Positions 26,741 through 39,263 are shown, counted from the first letter of the stretch. The stretch: 64,000 bases of DNA from Tetrahymena thermophila SB210 (GCF_000189635.1 NW_002476322.1:650277-714276), one strand, 5' to 3'. Program-made: numbers and translations. Notes: generated by a model not told the origin, from the sequence alone.

Positions 26741-29135
26741 CAGCAGTATTTTTCATTTATAAATAATAGGATTCTTGACAAATAATCTTAGAAAGCTTAG
26801 ATAGTTAATCCATAGCATTCATAATTCAAAAAAAAAAAAAATTATTTTTATTGTAACCACTTTAAATAAACTGACTCTGTTAGCTATACTTTAATTTAAC
26901 AACAAATTAATAACAATATAGAGATAATTTACAAATCCATTTTATTAAAAATTCAAACTAACAAATAGCTTAATAGAAAAAAAATTCAAAAATGAGAAAG
27001 TATTATAAATAATAGCTAAAACAAAAATATAAAATATGATAAAGATGGTGAAAGAGGTTAAAGAAAAAATAGGTATTTTTATTGAAAAATATATCAGGTT
27101 TAGGGATTTCAGAGTCTGAACACATTAAGAGAGATGAAAAACTGAATTTTAGAATAAGTTATTTATTAAAAGAAAACTTTTGAGTGAAAAGGTTACAAAA
27201 TGATTGTAGTTCGTCCAAATCAAGTATGCTAAATGTTTAGAACTCTCTTTAGATCTCCTTTTAGTTGCAATTTACGTTGATCTCTATTTAAATTTGTTAT
27301 ATTATTTTAAAAATGAATTGTACTACTTCAAAGATATTGCGATAGGTAAAAAAATTTTTTTTTAAAGTATGAGCGATATTGAAATTATATGAACAAAGGT
27401 TATGAAATACTAACATTCACAGGTGATTAGATAAAAATAATAAGTACTCATTTTATAAATGCATGGAATACCTAATATACACTAATAATAAGACATTAAT
27501 GTTTCGAGAAACATAGGAAGGAGATTATAGCTATATATAACTTAGTTAATTTATCACTTATTTTATTGATAATATGCTAAAAAATGATTTGAAAAATGTA
27601 TGCTTAAAGAGGAAATTAAAGTATTTTTTTCTAAAAAATAAAAATTTACTTTATTAGTTTTTCTTTATTACTTTTTTTTAAATTTTATTTAAACTAAAAT
27701 AATCAGCTATTCACTAATTAACGCCGCTCTTTAATTATGGTAATAAACCTTAACAAATAATTAAAATTCTTAGACATTTCTCCTTGAATACTACTTTAAC
27801 ATGATGGTAATGATAGCTTACAAATTGAAAAATTATCTAGCACTACTTCATATTAATAAATAAAAAGCTCATAAAATTTTATATTTAAGTATAATAATTA
27901 TGGAATTATTTTATTTATTGATGATATTGCTATTTTTTCCTATTTATTATTTTGTTATGAGTAAAAGAGAAGATAAATTCAAATTGTTAACTTTTGATTC
28001 TAACTTTTATTATATATTTTATTTAAAATAAATCAAATTTTGGTTTTTCTAAAACTTTGAGATAAATAAAAGCTAATAGATAGTTTAGTTTTAATACAAT
28101 TCTTTCTTAAAAAAAATACGAATTGGGTAGTTTTTAGCTTCATCCTAATTTAAGATTTCAAAAAAAAAAGAAAGCGGTTTCTCAAACAAATATTCTCAAA
28201 AATACTCTTTTTCTATAATGATTTTTACTTTATTTATGCTCATAATTTGATATTTTTACTCTATCACTAACTACTTTCTAAAAAGGAGCTTCTTTCAAAT
28301 ATTTAATTACAATATTTAAGAAACAAACTAAATTTACTAAATTAAGGTTTTAGTTAGTTAGCTTTGAATTATCTACAATTTAATAATTTACAAATTCTTT
28401 TATGTATTAATTCACAGATTGGTATATATCAGTACTTAAAAAATTCAAAGATTGAATACTGGGTCAATAATTAGTAAAGTATAGCTAGCCTTTAAAATTT
28501 AAATATTGAGTAGATTCGAATTTTAAAACAATACAAATGAAACTCAAGCAATTTCATAACTATTAAAAATGATACATACTAATTTCTCTTGATAAGTATA
28601 ACACCTAGTGTTTGGATTAGAAAGCTAATGTGAATAGTGGAAATAAAATGAGACATTTAATTCTAAAGTAGATCCCTAATAAATGTGAGATCATTTTGGA
28701 TGGGAAGCTGAAGAAAGTAATTAAATTTAACATTAAAGGAATTAATAAATAAATTTAATTAGCTATCCTAGTTTTTACATCTACTAAAGATGAATAAGAA
28801 TATATTTAGTTATATGATATTTTATGCATTCAGTAAGTAGTGTTATCATAAATAATAATACTCCTCCTATTATTTAACAAAAATTATTTGTTAAGAAAAT
28901 TAAAATTCAAGAAAAATCAATTTTAAGGTGTTAAGCAAATTTAATTAGGACTTTTTATTTATACAATTACATTCTGTGTCTTAATCTTTATTAATTTATG
29001 GCTAAAATTTATTAATTAACTAAATTTTTTAATTTACTAAGCTAGGCTATCCCCTACCCATGTCCTTAATTCCAATTTAACAGAAATTAAATGTATGTTT
29101 TAATTCATAAATAAATTCATTATTAATCTAAATTA
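26741..29135 (+). pseudogene. TmcB-like 3'-half pseudogene, copy 2
   Basis: Second decayed copy of the C-terminal half of gene C, collinear with copy 1 and gene C. It keeps the opening block tttttcatttataaataataggattcttgac, the GGGATTTCAGAGTCTGAACACA linker and the end corresponding to FINKQIPY. Frameshifts and TGAs are frequent: gene C's linker reads on into DMVTKR, but here single-base losses near 27130-27220 break the frame. It lacks the 5' half and any start. Copies 1 and 2 share indels absent from gene C, suggesting copy 2 and copy 1 come from duplication of an already damaged unit. Confidence 0.8.
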
Positions 29136-29637
29136 TTATGTTTACAAATATTTAAGATATAGTGAAACAGGAACCCTTACCCAGTTAAAAAAAAACAAAA
29201 AATATATTACACATCCTGACCCTACAATAAAAAATCCCTAAAAGTAAAAATTTCTGTTTAATGAGTAAGTATTCCCATCATTATTTATTGTTTTCATTAA
29301 TTAAGTTAACCTCATAGTTTGAAGGTTTATGCTATATAGTATGAATGTTGAAGTTTTTATATATTTTCACTTTTAACTTTATTTTAGTCAATCTTATAAT
29401 TTATATTTCCTTTTTCTTTCTTTCTTTATTCTTTTAGTTTAATTACCCAATATTGAAAAATTTCTAAGAATAGAGTACTATTAATCAATTATAATTATTG
29501 TATGGTTTTTGGGTAAATATAATTATCTTAATTTATTTTTAAAATAATAGTTTGTTTAAATAAATAATAATTATAAATTAACAAAAAAAATATAATCTCT
29601 TTTCTGAAAAGTAAATTAAAAAATCAGTTATTTACTA
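29136..29637. promoter_or_regulatory. Upstream region of the full-length propeller gene (duplicated)
   Basis: AT-rich leader homologous to 24381-24843 but more diverged than the coding sequence that follows. It ends in an A-rich context before the ATG. No other gene seen. Confidence 0.5.
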
Positions 29638-32600
29638 ATGTTTTTTTAAATTTATGCTATATTTATTGCTAACGTTTTAGGATAATTGAATGCTCAAAGC
29701 ACCAAGATAAATATACTCTACTCTCCATTTTATGTAAATCACTATACTCTCTCTCCTAATGAAGGAACTTCTTAAATAGTCAAAGTACCCAGAGATGTTT
29801 AAGCAGTCTATTTTTCGTCAGGTTTCGGAGGTTTAATAGTATTAGATAAAGAAGGAGGTACTAAACTTTTATAATAAAATTTTTAATAATAATTTGTAAG
29901 CTAATTTGATGTTAGCAGAAATGGAAAAATTCTAGTCTTAGGATTTAACTCAATATTATCAGTTTTTGCATATCCAGGAGCTTCTATCCCTCTAGATAAA
30001 ATGTAAAATTACTAATTTGTTTCGAGCGCGCCATTTAAATCAGAGATTATTGAAATAGTATACTTTGAAACATAAAATCTTATCTTCGTATCAGGTCTAC
30101 TTGGATATATTGCAGTGTATGATTCAAGCGATATATACAATTTAAGAATTCTGGATATTTACTAGACTTAATCTGTTCAGATAACTGCAATATGGGTTTC
30201 GAGTGATGCTTAATGGGTGTATCTTAGTTGTGATATTGAAGGTATTGTAGTTTTGAGGTTAAATTTTATTTCTAATTCTTAACCAAGATAAGCACATTTC
30301 ATAAAAGCTGCTTATGGTAATGGATATAGAAAAACATGGTCATTAGTTGTAACCAACGACAACAGATATATTTATGAAATTGAAAATTGGTTTGGTATTT
30401 TTTATGCTGATAACTCTTAAACACTAGCTGCAAATTCTTCTAATTATCCAATTCAATTAACTTTTAAAGCTTACTGGCCATTTTAATACATAAATCCTGT
30501 TTGTACGATAATACTTATTTCTAATGACAATAACTTTATCTTTGTAGGAGTTAGATCAATAGGAATTCTCATATTTGATATCAGCCAAAGAGAAAATATT
30601 TAGTTTTTTTAACAGATCTCAATTGATGGTCTTTCAAACTCAGCTGTTTTATCTGGTGATGAAAAATTTTTATATTATGCTAATTCTTTGAGTTTACAAA
30701 CATTTAAATAATCGATTCCCAATTTAAATAATAATTTTCCCAACATATTTAATACTCACCAAGCTTTACAAAAATAAATGGAAGGAATTTATAAATGGAG
30801 ATGCTACACTGATCCAACTAATTAATATTTGATGGGCTCTTTCGATTACAGCGGGACATATATGATACCATTTTACAACAATCCTCTAAATCTTTAAATT
30901 TAGTATGCAACTCACTTAGATATAGAATCTGATTCGATGAGTTTTGATGCAAAAAATAACTTATTATTTATTCCTTCCCTCTACTCTAAAAAGCTAATAA
31001 CAGTATTTTCTATAGCACCAACAGCTAATGATCCAGATATATCTTTAACTAATCCTAAGGAGGTTTCTTCTTTCTCTGTTGATACATTTAATATGGCAGA
31101 ACAGTTTATTTTTAGCAAAGACAGATCATATGCTATTCAAACCTATCAAATTGGAATAATGCTCTTCAATATGACAAACCCGTTTAATATATCCTTAGTC
31201 TATTATTATTAAAGTCCTGACTTTATGTAAGGTGAAACTGGAGGTGGTGCTATAACTGATGACAATAACTATATAATTGCTTGCTGTAGAAATTATGGAA
31301 TATATATTTTGGATTGCACTAATAAATAAAATATTTATTTATCTGATTATCTTGAGACTTTAGGAGCTGAGAGTATAGTTCTATCTAAGACTTCGTCTAA
31401 ATATGGCTACTTAATGGATGGAATGAGAGGGTTCGCAATTTTAGATTTGACTACCTTGCCTAAAATACAAATTTTATCAAGGATAAAACTCTCAGGATGG
31501 ACTTAATTAGGTATTCCAATTAAGGAAGATAAATATATTCTTATAGGATCTTAGGATATTGGAATGCTCACTTTGGTGGATATTTAAGATAAAACAAATC
31601 CAACTTTAATAGCTACTTATTTGAGAGATAAGTAATTTTCTGTTGCTATTTGTACAACTTCAGATGAAAATTATGTTTTTATAACAAACTCTTAAGGAAT
31701 TATAACATTACCATTGTAAAGCTAGGTCTATATCCACACTGAATTTAACATTGTTAACATAGATTAGCTTACAGGAAATCAATCTATTTCTCAGTATAAA
31801 ATGCAAGAAGGGCAGTCGAATTATGTTTTTTAAGTTGGTCAATAGGTATAATTAAATTTTGTGATACTCTACCCTCAAAATGAAGATGAGCGTATTGTTT
31901 AGGTATTTCAGTACTTAAATGGTTAAGTTGCTCCTTTACCATTTTATATGTAATACGATTTGAATTCCTAAACTCTAACAATGAATATTGATAAATCAGC
32001 TCTTGGTAGTATCAGATAAGGGATCAATTAAAATATGCTATTAATTAAAACAGTTATACCACTTTAAATAACTCAATTTTAATATAATCTACAAGACATG
32101 AAGGATATTGTTTCTACAGATGAAGCATAAGCAAATTTAATTCTAAATTATTTAGTTGATCAAAATTACCTTGATTCAAAATTAAGTATAACAGATTTCT
32201 TTGACTCCACCAAACCCTTTAAATTTAGCAACGATTTTATTAATAGTTTTGAGAGACTTCAATCAAGTAGCAGTATTTAAAATTTAACATTATTCATTGA
32301 ATAGTTAGAACAAAAAGTACTGTAAACATTAATACTTTCCTATTATATCAATCCTATTGTTTACTTTGTAGAACCTTCACTTTCTCTTAACTTTACAAAT
32401 AGAAGTAATTATGTTTAGAGTCTATCCACTTCTTTGTTAAGTTGTTATTTACAGGTAGATTAAAAAATTGGTAAATTTGTGACTATGAACTACCCAGGTG
32501 TGATCACATCATTTTCTTAAAGTGGAGATTAAATTAAATTAGAAGGTTCTCTCTCAAATATAAATGGAGTTCTCCAAAAATAAATTATATTTGCAAATAC

Positions 32601-34930
32601 CACTGTGATGATGCCTGAAATGAAAGTGCAATTGTAACTAATAGATAATTATAACTATCCTTATGTTTTAGAAGTAAACATTTCAGAATGCCCCTTAATT
32701 GTGCTTAAATAATAAATTTAAGTTTAGAACCCTTTATAGTAATAAGTAGAAAAGTAGTACACAGATTCTATTGTTGATATTTAGTCTTAAATAACACTAA
32801 TATTTGCATAAAACACCTTTGTAGTTAATGATACTTAGCAAATAATTTACAAAATATAACTTTTAAACCCCTCCTCTAATACTTACCAAGACTTATCTCC
32901 AGAGTTTTGGCTTCAGTCTTAAGGCGACACAAGATTAAGCTACTTTGGAACTATTCCATCAAAAGATTTTAATTCAATTTTTAGATTTAAAATAATTGCT
33001 AATGATAGTTACACAGCCATTGAAGATTATTTTGTATTAAAGGCATATGGAATTCCATTTCTTTACATTTTTAATTTTGTAGTTTAAATATTAGGTCCTA
33101 TAATAGCCATCTTAGGTATTTATAATAAGAGAGCAAAAATATGGAACATTATATACAAAAATAAAACTCGTTTTGAAGATGAAAATGCTTATATTGGATA
33201 GCAATTTAAAATGAAAATAATTTTGATGGGAGATATTTTGAAAGACTCGATCTTAATTGTTGACAAACTCTTCAAAAAAGTCAATCAAAATGAAAAAAAT
33301 TAGAATTTAAATAATTTAAAATCAGAATTTGTGCTTGATGACTAAACCCAAACTTAGTCTTCAGAAACAGATAGATCATTAAATAAATTAATTTTCCAAA
33401 CCAATGTTTAAATGAATTCTGTTAAAAGAGTACTTAAAGTATCTAAATTAATACCAAAGGCTGATCTCGATAAAATGATAAGAGTATTATCATCATTTCC
33501 GAATCACATACCAAGTCAAATCATAGAAAAAAAATATTTGAAAAAATATGGAAGTGTCTGTATGGAATAAGTTATTCAAGACATTTTAGATTATAATTTA
33601 ATTTCCTTATTTACAAATAACCATAAAAAAGAAGAAGAAGCTATTAAGGAACTAAAAGATTGGCATTCTAGAATACATAAAGCAATAAAATCGAATATAT
33701 CTAGGCGTTTGTTGTAATTAGATAAGAGGTCTCTAAAAATTTATGAAACCATTAAGGAATGTGCAATAAAATATTTCAGTAAATAAAAAAAATATTGGTA
33801 TAGAGCATTTATAGATTTTGACTCTTCCACTTACTACTAAGAATCCAAAAGCTAAGAAATATTTTCTAACTTAAACATTAAAGTAGAAGAATTAATTGAT
33901 TTGTTTGTAATTCTTAAAATTCTTCCTCCATCTGCACATAAAGAAGTAAAGGATTTTGATTCACTTGTTTTATCTCTTATTAAATATAAAACAGGAGTAA
34001 ATATGTATTTAATAAAAGATTGCTTATTTTCAGATGCTTATGGTCTAACTTCTAAACTTCCTAGTATATTTTATTTGGCATAAGGTGAGTCAATTCATGC
34101 ATTAGCATTAAATTAAATAAATTTAGGCATTCAAAAAACAAAATGCTCCAAGCTTATTTAATAAATTTTGTTCTCTATTTAACTTGGAATATAAGATTTA
34201 TGGAGTCGGTAAAAATATTCGTCTTCCTACTTGGATTAACCTTGACTAAAAGTATGGAGTTATTTTGATAGAGGGTACTCCAAGCGTAGAAGATATGGAA
34301 GAGGTTTTAATCAGAATTTATGATTATACAGGTTATGTTGTAAAATCTTTTATTTTAAAAGTTACATATAATCCGAACGAAAAATCTGTTATAGAATAAA
34401 GTATTCCAGAAGAAAGTTAATAATTTATTGATATTTAACATTTTCATAATTTAAGCTAATAATGCATTCCTTAAAGCATTTAAAAAAAAAGAAAATCATA
34501 TTTTTTTAATTAAAATAGATAAAAAAACGCAACTTTTAATATATTTTCTATAAATAACTAAAATTCAGACCTATAAAAGTTTATTTCAAATTAATTTTAT
34601 AATACAAAAGATGATAGTAAAAATTTAGAAAGTAAAAAAAAATAAAATTTATCTAATTCTATTTAAAGCTATAGTTTTTCATCTTAAGCTAATAGCAAAA
34701 ACGTTTCCCCAAAAAATTTCAAATTGCTAGAATAAAATACAATTTATTCTACAGTAAATGAAGAAGATTAGAAATAAGAAATCATTTCATCAGATAATTA
34801 AACGATATCATCAAATCCAGACTAATCTATGAATTTAAAATAAATATACAAAAAAAGTATATTAAGTAAAATGAACAGTTTAGATATATAAAGATTAAAT
34901 ACTCAAAGTGATTTCATATTAGAAGATTGA
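29638..34930 (+). CDS. LVIVP/beta-propeller transmembrane surface protein (full length, frame disruption near 3' end)
   Basis: Long gene of about 1760 codons. A signal-peptide-like start (MFFQIYAIFIANVLG) is followed by LVIVP-type propeller repeats to about residue 700 (for example YIIACCRNYGIYILDCTN and YLMDGMRGFAILDLT). An extracellular beta-rich stalk comes next, then a membrane span at about 33045-33120 (FLYIFNFVVQILGPIIAILGIY), a basic cytoplasmic domain (KRAKIWNIIYKNKTRFEDE...) and a Ser/Asn/Gln-rich tail ending SDFILEDstop. A cadherin-like segment (IRLPTWINLDQKYGVILIEGTP) is read only after a +1 shift between about 34127 and 34165. The gene length is 3n+1, so either one base is extra, an intron was missed, or the copy is damaged. 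A GTGAGT..TTTAG intron candidate at 34085-34126 is 42 nt (3n) and does not repair the frame. It is likely a plasma-membrane protein; its function is unknown. Confidence 0.75.
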
Positions 34931-35385
34931 AATAACTATGTCTGTGTTTAAATTAAATTAAATTTCATTTTTAGTTGTATTGTATGTAAATCATCATTTC
35001 TTTATTTAAATTTATGATTAGGTTGAAATTAATAAAATTATAGATACAATATATATTCTCATTAATTAACATTTTTATAAAATGTTCAAAAAAATTTTTA
35101 CAAAATTTTAGGGCTAAATAATTAAAATATTTTGAAAATATTTTTACTTACTTATAAATAAAATTTTATGATAGATAGTTAGTTAGTTAGTTATCTAAAA
35201 ATATCTGCAGTTTATTTATATATAAACTCTCATAAGACCATCACATATAAATAAAGAAATAAAATTAGTTATAATCTAAATATTATGTCTCATTTTTTAA
35301 TCAGTTTTATCAATCAATTAAAATAAATTGTTTCCATATTTATTTAATATAAAATTAAATCATTTTTTATTGCTGTGATTTTTCA
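34931..35385. other. Convergent intergenic region
   Basis: 3' flanks of the propeller gene (plus) and the carrier gene (minus). The part up to about 35075 is shared with 26389-26590. A short ttag repeat with flanking agata/tatct lies at 35172-35196. No gene seen. Confidence 0.55.
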
Positions 35386-36393
35386 TCAATCCCTAACATT
35401 TTTTCTTCCACCTGTCATTTCATAATTATGATGAGAATCAGATTTCATTAACTTTTCTTCATATTTACGACTATAATAATTATATAAAGCTTCATGTCTT
35501 CTTACAGTTGTGAAGTAATTCCAAAGAGAAAAGGTAGTTAGAGTAAAAATAGAGTTTCTTATTAGAGAAGGTACAATACCTTTGTAGAGAGTAAATATAC
35601 CCATATCTTCTTTTATAAGTTATTGTATGTATTTATTTATAGAAGGTATTTCTGAAGCTTATAGAGCTCTTATACAGTATCTGTGATAAATAAAATCAAG
35701 AGGATGAGTGACAGAAGTTGTAATTAAACTTGTTAATAATGCACTTGTGCATACCTTAAACCCATCGCTTTTAATTTCAGTTTCTTCGTAGAAGTATCTT
35801 AAAAATTTAAAAAATATAAATATTTCTGATACTGCTATGCTATTTTAGAGAATCAATCCACTTCTGATTCCAGTTCCCATAAAAATGGTAGATTTTCCCT
35901 TGTGATACTAACTTATTTTGCGATATTTTTCTTAATAACTTTCATATTTAGTATAATCTACACCTAAAGGTTCACATTAAATTTTAATTTTTAGAATATT
36001 AGAAGGTTGCTATATTAAAAAACTCATAGATTAAGCTGCTATAGCAGACACGTAGAGCTAGAAATCACTTATTTGCGAGTAAGGTTAAAGAGGACGACCG
36101 ACTAAAAAATCAAACACAAAAAATCTAACTAAATTTTAAGAAAGAATCCTATCAATACCAGCTCTTAATCCGTAAAATACACCAAATGATTTTTCTGCTT
36201 TCAAGATATCTTCATAAATAACTTTAGTTTCTTTGAAAATAGATTTAGTTGTAAATGTTTAGCGAGCTATTTCTCTAACCTTCAATCTATCGAAAGGATA
36301 GGCTAAAGCTTCTCCTACAGCTGAAGCAAATGCAATTATACCTACCCTTCTAATAATTCCTTTTTCAGATAAGTCAAAGTGGCTATAATTCAT
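35386..36393 (-). CDS. Mitochondrial carrier family (SLC25-type) protein
   Basis: Single-exon ORF, 335 residues, start MNYSHFDLSEKG at 36393, stop TGA 35388-35386. Three carrier repeats are visible. Repeat 1 carries the signature YPFDRLKVR (P-x-D-x-x-K). Repeat 2 has QPSNILKIK, with Asn where Asp/Glu is usual. Repeat 3 has HPLDFIYHR. Each repeat is followed by an amphipathic segment and a hydrophobic helix, giving the usual six spans; length fits the family (about 300). It is expected in the inner mitochondrial membrane as a solute exchanger, but the substrate cannot be read from the sequence. The weak second signature suggests a divergent subfamily. In-frame TAA and TAG codons (for example EIARQTF) confirm the ciliate code. 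Confidence 0.88.
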
Positions 36394-36876
36394 ATCCTTA
36401 TATCTTAATACACAAATAGAAAGAAATTATTAAATAAGAATAAATTAAGTGATAATTAATAATAAACTAATTTCTAATAAACATAAAGATTTCATTTAAG
36501 CAAAAGAAATTTCTATTTTAAATTATTTTTAACAACTATAAACTAAAATAACAAAAAAATATTTATAATTCTTTAATAAATTCTCATTAAGTACTGATTG
36601 CTATTATTTTTATTACAGACTCTTCGAATATTTACTGAAATTAATTGAAAAAAATAAAATACTTCAACATCAAAAAAATCAGAAAATGAGTTTTATTTTT
36701 AAAATTTTTTTAGACTTATTTTTTAAATAATGTCATATTATTTTAATTTAATTAGGACTATTAACTAACTCAACAAATATTTTTTTCTGAATTTATAATT
36801 TAAAAGTTTTCTAAAAAACTGAATACTTTTTTAATGCAAATATAATTTTTACAAAGAATAAAAATAAATCTAATTC
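36394..36876. other. Intergenic, nothing seen
   Basis: AT-rich stretch between the 5' end of the carrier gene and the 3' end of the COMM-domain gene, both minus strand. It presumably holds the carrier promoter. No ORF or RNA recognised. Confidence 0.6.
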
Positions 36877-37536
36877 TCATTGCTAAATATCTAAATTAAA
36901 TATATCATTTTTTAGTTTATTTAATTTTTTCAAAAATGCCTCTAATTCTTCTTTAGAGAACTCTAGATTAACTCTTTATTCCTTTTCACTACCATATCTC
37001 TTTAGAATGAGTTGGAGTACTAGTAAAGGAATTTAAGTTCTTGATAGGTTATCTGCTGCAATGCTTACCTATTTAAATAAAAGAAATCATTTATAAAAAA
37101 TTATTTAGTTGTTATATTTTACATTTATATTCCAATTAAAATCAACTAACACAAGCTAGTTTAAGGCTATTTATCTTTATATTGACTACTTTTGAATTGA
37201 TTATATATTATAATATAATATTTCTGCTAAAATGTTCACTCTTTATTCAGTAATTCCTAAATCGCATTTTAAAATCAACTTTTTAAGCTATTTTTTTAAT
37301 ATTCAAAAACATTTTAATCAAAATAATTTGCATAACAACTTAAAAAATTCATAATTTCAGATTATTTATCTAAATGTTTTGTTAAATGTCTATTAATCAA
37401 TTACATTTTTAGCTGAATTAATTGTATTATCTATAATAACATTTCCTAAATCTTATAAAAACTTGTGTGTTTCTAGCACTTGAGAATAATTTTGTATTTC
37501 TTCATACTTAAGAACTAATGGTTTTTTCTTATCCAT
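36877..37536 (-). CDS. COMM domain-containing protein
   Basis: Three exons, all joined in phase 0: 37405-37536, 37123-37287 and 36877-37068, giving 162 residues. Intron 2 (37069-37122, GTAAAA..AAATAG) interrupts exactly after FNWNIN. The C-terminal half is a COMM domain with the diagnostic LVDFNWNINVSIAADNLSR, continuing TQIPLLVLQLIL and ending in the family pattern VNLEFSKEELEAFLKKLNKL. COMMD proteins assemble as a ring in the Commander complex, which works with the retriever/CCC endosomal recycling machinery. The N-terminal HN-like part is short but plausible. Which COMMD orthologue it is cannot be decided here. An upstream in-frame Met (MISEFVM) would add only a few residues. Confidence 0.85.
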
Positions 37537-37974
37537 TACAAACTCACTTATGATATCTTAAACAAACTAAAATTATTAAAATTAAAACAAATAAATATGA
37601 CTACTAACTAAAGCTAAAAAGCAATAGTGTAAATAACAACAATTAATGAATACACTAAAATTCAATTAATAAATTATTTACTTGCTAAAACTTATCATCA
37701 CTTTCAAATAAAGTGAAAATGGTTGGTTTAATAATATTCATGCTTAAAATCTTTACACCTTACTTTAATATCAAAAACTATTTAATTAATTATAAAGCAA
37801 ATTATATCTTTGATCATAAGAAATAAAACATGATACTTGGATATTCTTTTACATATTATGCTTAATTCGCTAATCAATCAATCAAAAAAAAAAATTTCTA
37901 ATTTGTTAACAATTCTAATTTCATATCTAATTTGATAAAAAACTTTTTCTCAAATTCATATAATGGTAAAAAAA
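37537..37974. other. Intergenic, nothing seen
   Basis: Between the COMM-domain gene start and the first tRNA. AT-rich; presumed promoter of the COMM gene. A T-run on the minus strand just 3' of the tRNA could be its Pol III terminator. Confidence 0.55.
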
Positions 37975-38047
37975 CTCCCCCACCGGGACTTGAACCCGGG
38001 TCTCAAGGGTGAGAACCTTGTATCCTAACCAGCTAGACTATGAGGGA
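37975..38047 (-). tRNA. tRNA-Glu (CTC), copy 1
   Basis: Minus-strand cloverleaf, 73 nt with discriminator G. Acceptor arms are TCCCTCA/TGGGGGA, the D-arm contains TAGCTGGTTAGGA, the anticodon stem is CAAGG/CCTTG around loop TTCTCAC (anticodon CTC), and the T-arm is CCCGGGTTCAAGTCCCGG. There is no intron. A T-run follows on the transcribed strand as terminator. It decodes GAG. Confidence 0.95.
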
Positions 38048-38131
38048 TTACATTTAAATTTGAGTTATTTGAAAATTAATTTTAAATAAATTATTTTTGA
38101 TTGATATTTATTAAAAGATAATTATAAAAAA

Positions 38132-38204
38132 CTCCCCCACCGGGACTTGAACCCGGGTCTCAAGGGTGAGAACCTTGTATCCTAACCAGCTAGACTATGA
38201 GGGA
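38132..38204 (-). tRNA. tRNA-Glu (CTC), copy 2
   Basis: Identical in all 73 positions to copy 1, same strand, 84 bp further. The 5' flank (on the minus strand, ATTGTAAATC directly before the mature end) is shared with copies 3 and 4 but not copy 1. Confidence 0.95.
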
Positions 38205-38547
38205 TTTACAATAGCTTTAAGAGAAATAATCTAGGAAATTTATAAATAAATAAATAAATTTATTTTCTTACTACTTATCAATAAGCAATTTACTTATCTT
38301 TATTTAAAATAAAATTAAAAACACAATAGCTTAAAAATTCCATCTTTCTTCTTAAAAAAATAATTTATATCTCCATATTCTCAACTAAAATATATTTTAG
38401 GTTTATTTATATATATATATTCAACGTTAGATAAATGCTCAAATCTGATTTTATTTAAAAATTAATTAATTATAATATATATAAGCAAGCAAATATTATT
38501 AAATTGATAAAATATCTTTATTATTATTTTCTGAATATAAAAAATAA
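38205..38547. other. Spacer between tRNA copies 2 and 3
   Basis: AT-rich, with ta dinucleotide runs near 38408-38420. Contains the shared 5' flank of copy 2 (tttacaata..). No gene. Confidence 0.6.
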
Positions 38548-38620
38548 CTCCCCCACCGGGACTTGAACCCGGGTCTCAAGGGTGAGAACCTTGTATCCTA
38601 ACCAGCTAGACTATGAGGGA
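38548..38620 (-). tRNA. tRNA-Glu (CTC), copy 3
   Basis: Identical to the other three copies. It has the same upstream ATTGTAAATC block, and the similarity to copy 2 continues further upstream (aggaaatttataa). Confidence 0.95.
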
Positions 38621-38950
38621 TTTACAATAAGTTTAGAACCTATTATACAGGAAATTTATAATTTAATAAATTTTAATAACAAACATCAATTTACAAAATG
38701 AATTCATCTTTATGAATTATAAAATAATTAACCAAATAAATGTGTATTATGTTAGATATTTAATGTTCATAATAAAATAATGGGTGTGTTTAACTATTGT
38801 AAAATTTAGTAAAAAAGAATAAAATTAATCAAATGTAAATTAAATCAATTTATTATCGATTAAAAAGTTGAATAAAATTATTCTGATAATTTAAAAAAAT
38901 TAATCAAATTATAGTTTATTTTTGGTTAATTTTAGGATTTAAAAAAATAA
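38621..38950. other. Spacer between tRNA copies 3 and 4
   Basis: AT-rich, no ORF or RNA recognised apart from the 5' flank of copy 3. Confidence 0.6.
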
Positions 38951-39023
38951 CTCCCCCACCGGGACTTGAACCCGGGTCTCAAGGGTGAGAACCTTGTATC
39001 CTAACCAGCTAGACTATGAGGGA
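38951..39023 (-). tRNA. tRNA-Glu (CTC), copy 4
   Basis: Identical 73-nt tRNA-Glu(CTC), completing a four-gene same-strand array spread over about 1.05 kb. Confidence 0.95.
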
Positions 39024-39263
39024 TTTACAATAAACTTTAGCAATATCCTAATTTAAATAAAATTATTTGTAAGTTTTGTTCAAATTTTTTTAAACCAATA
39101 TATAAATTATAATTTTATTAATTAATTCTATTTCACATGTAATCTACAGCTTTAAGTAAAGATATTTCTTAGCATCATGTTGTATTAGATTATAAACAAT
39201 TATAATAAGATTCCTAAAATAAAATAAAACTAAAATATAAATTATTTATTTATTTATTTTATT

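Noticed and set aside
30937-31212. ORF MSFDAKNNLLF as an independent small gene
   Set aside because: It is an internal piece of the long propeller gene between two in-frame TAA codons that encode Gln.
35172-35196. Short palindromic gttagttagttagtt tract as a regulatory hairpin
   Set aside because: Only about five base pairs can form at its ends; best seen as a simple 4-nt repeat.
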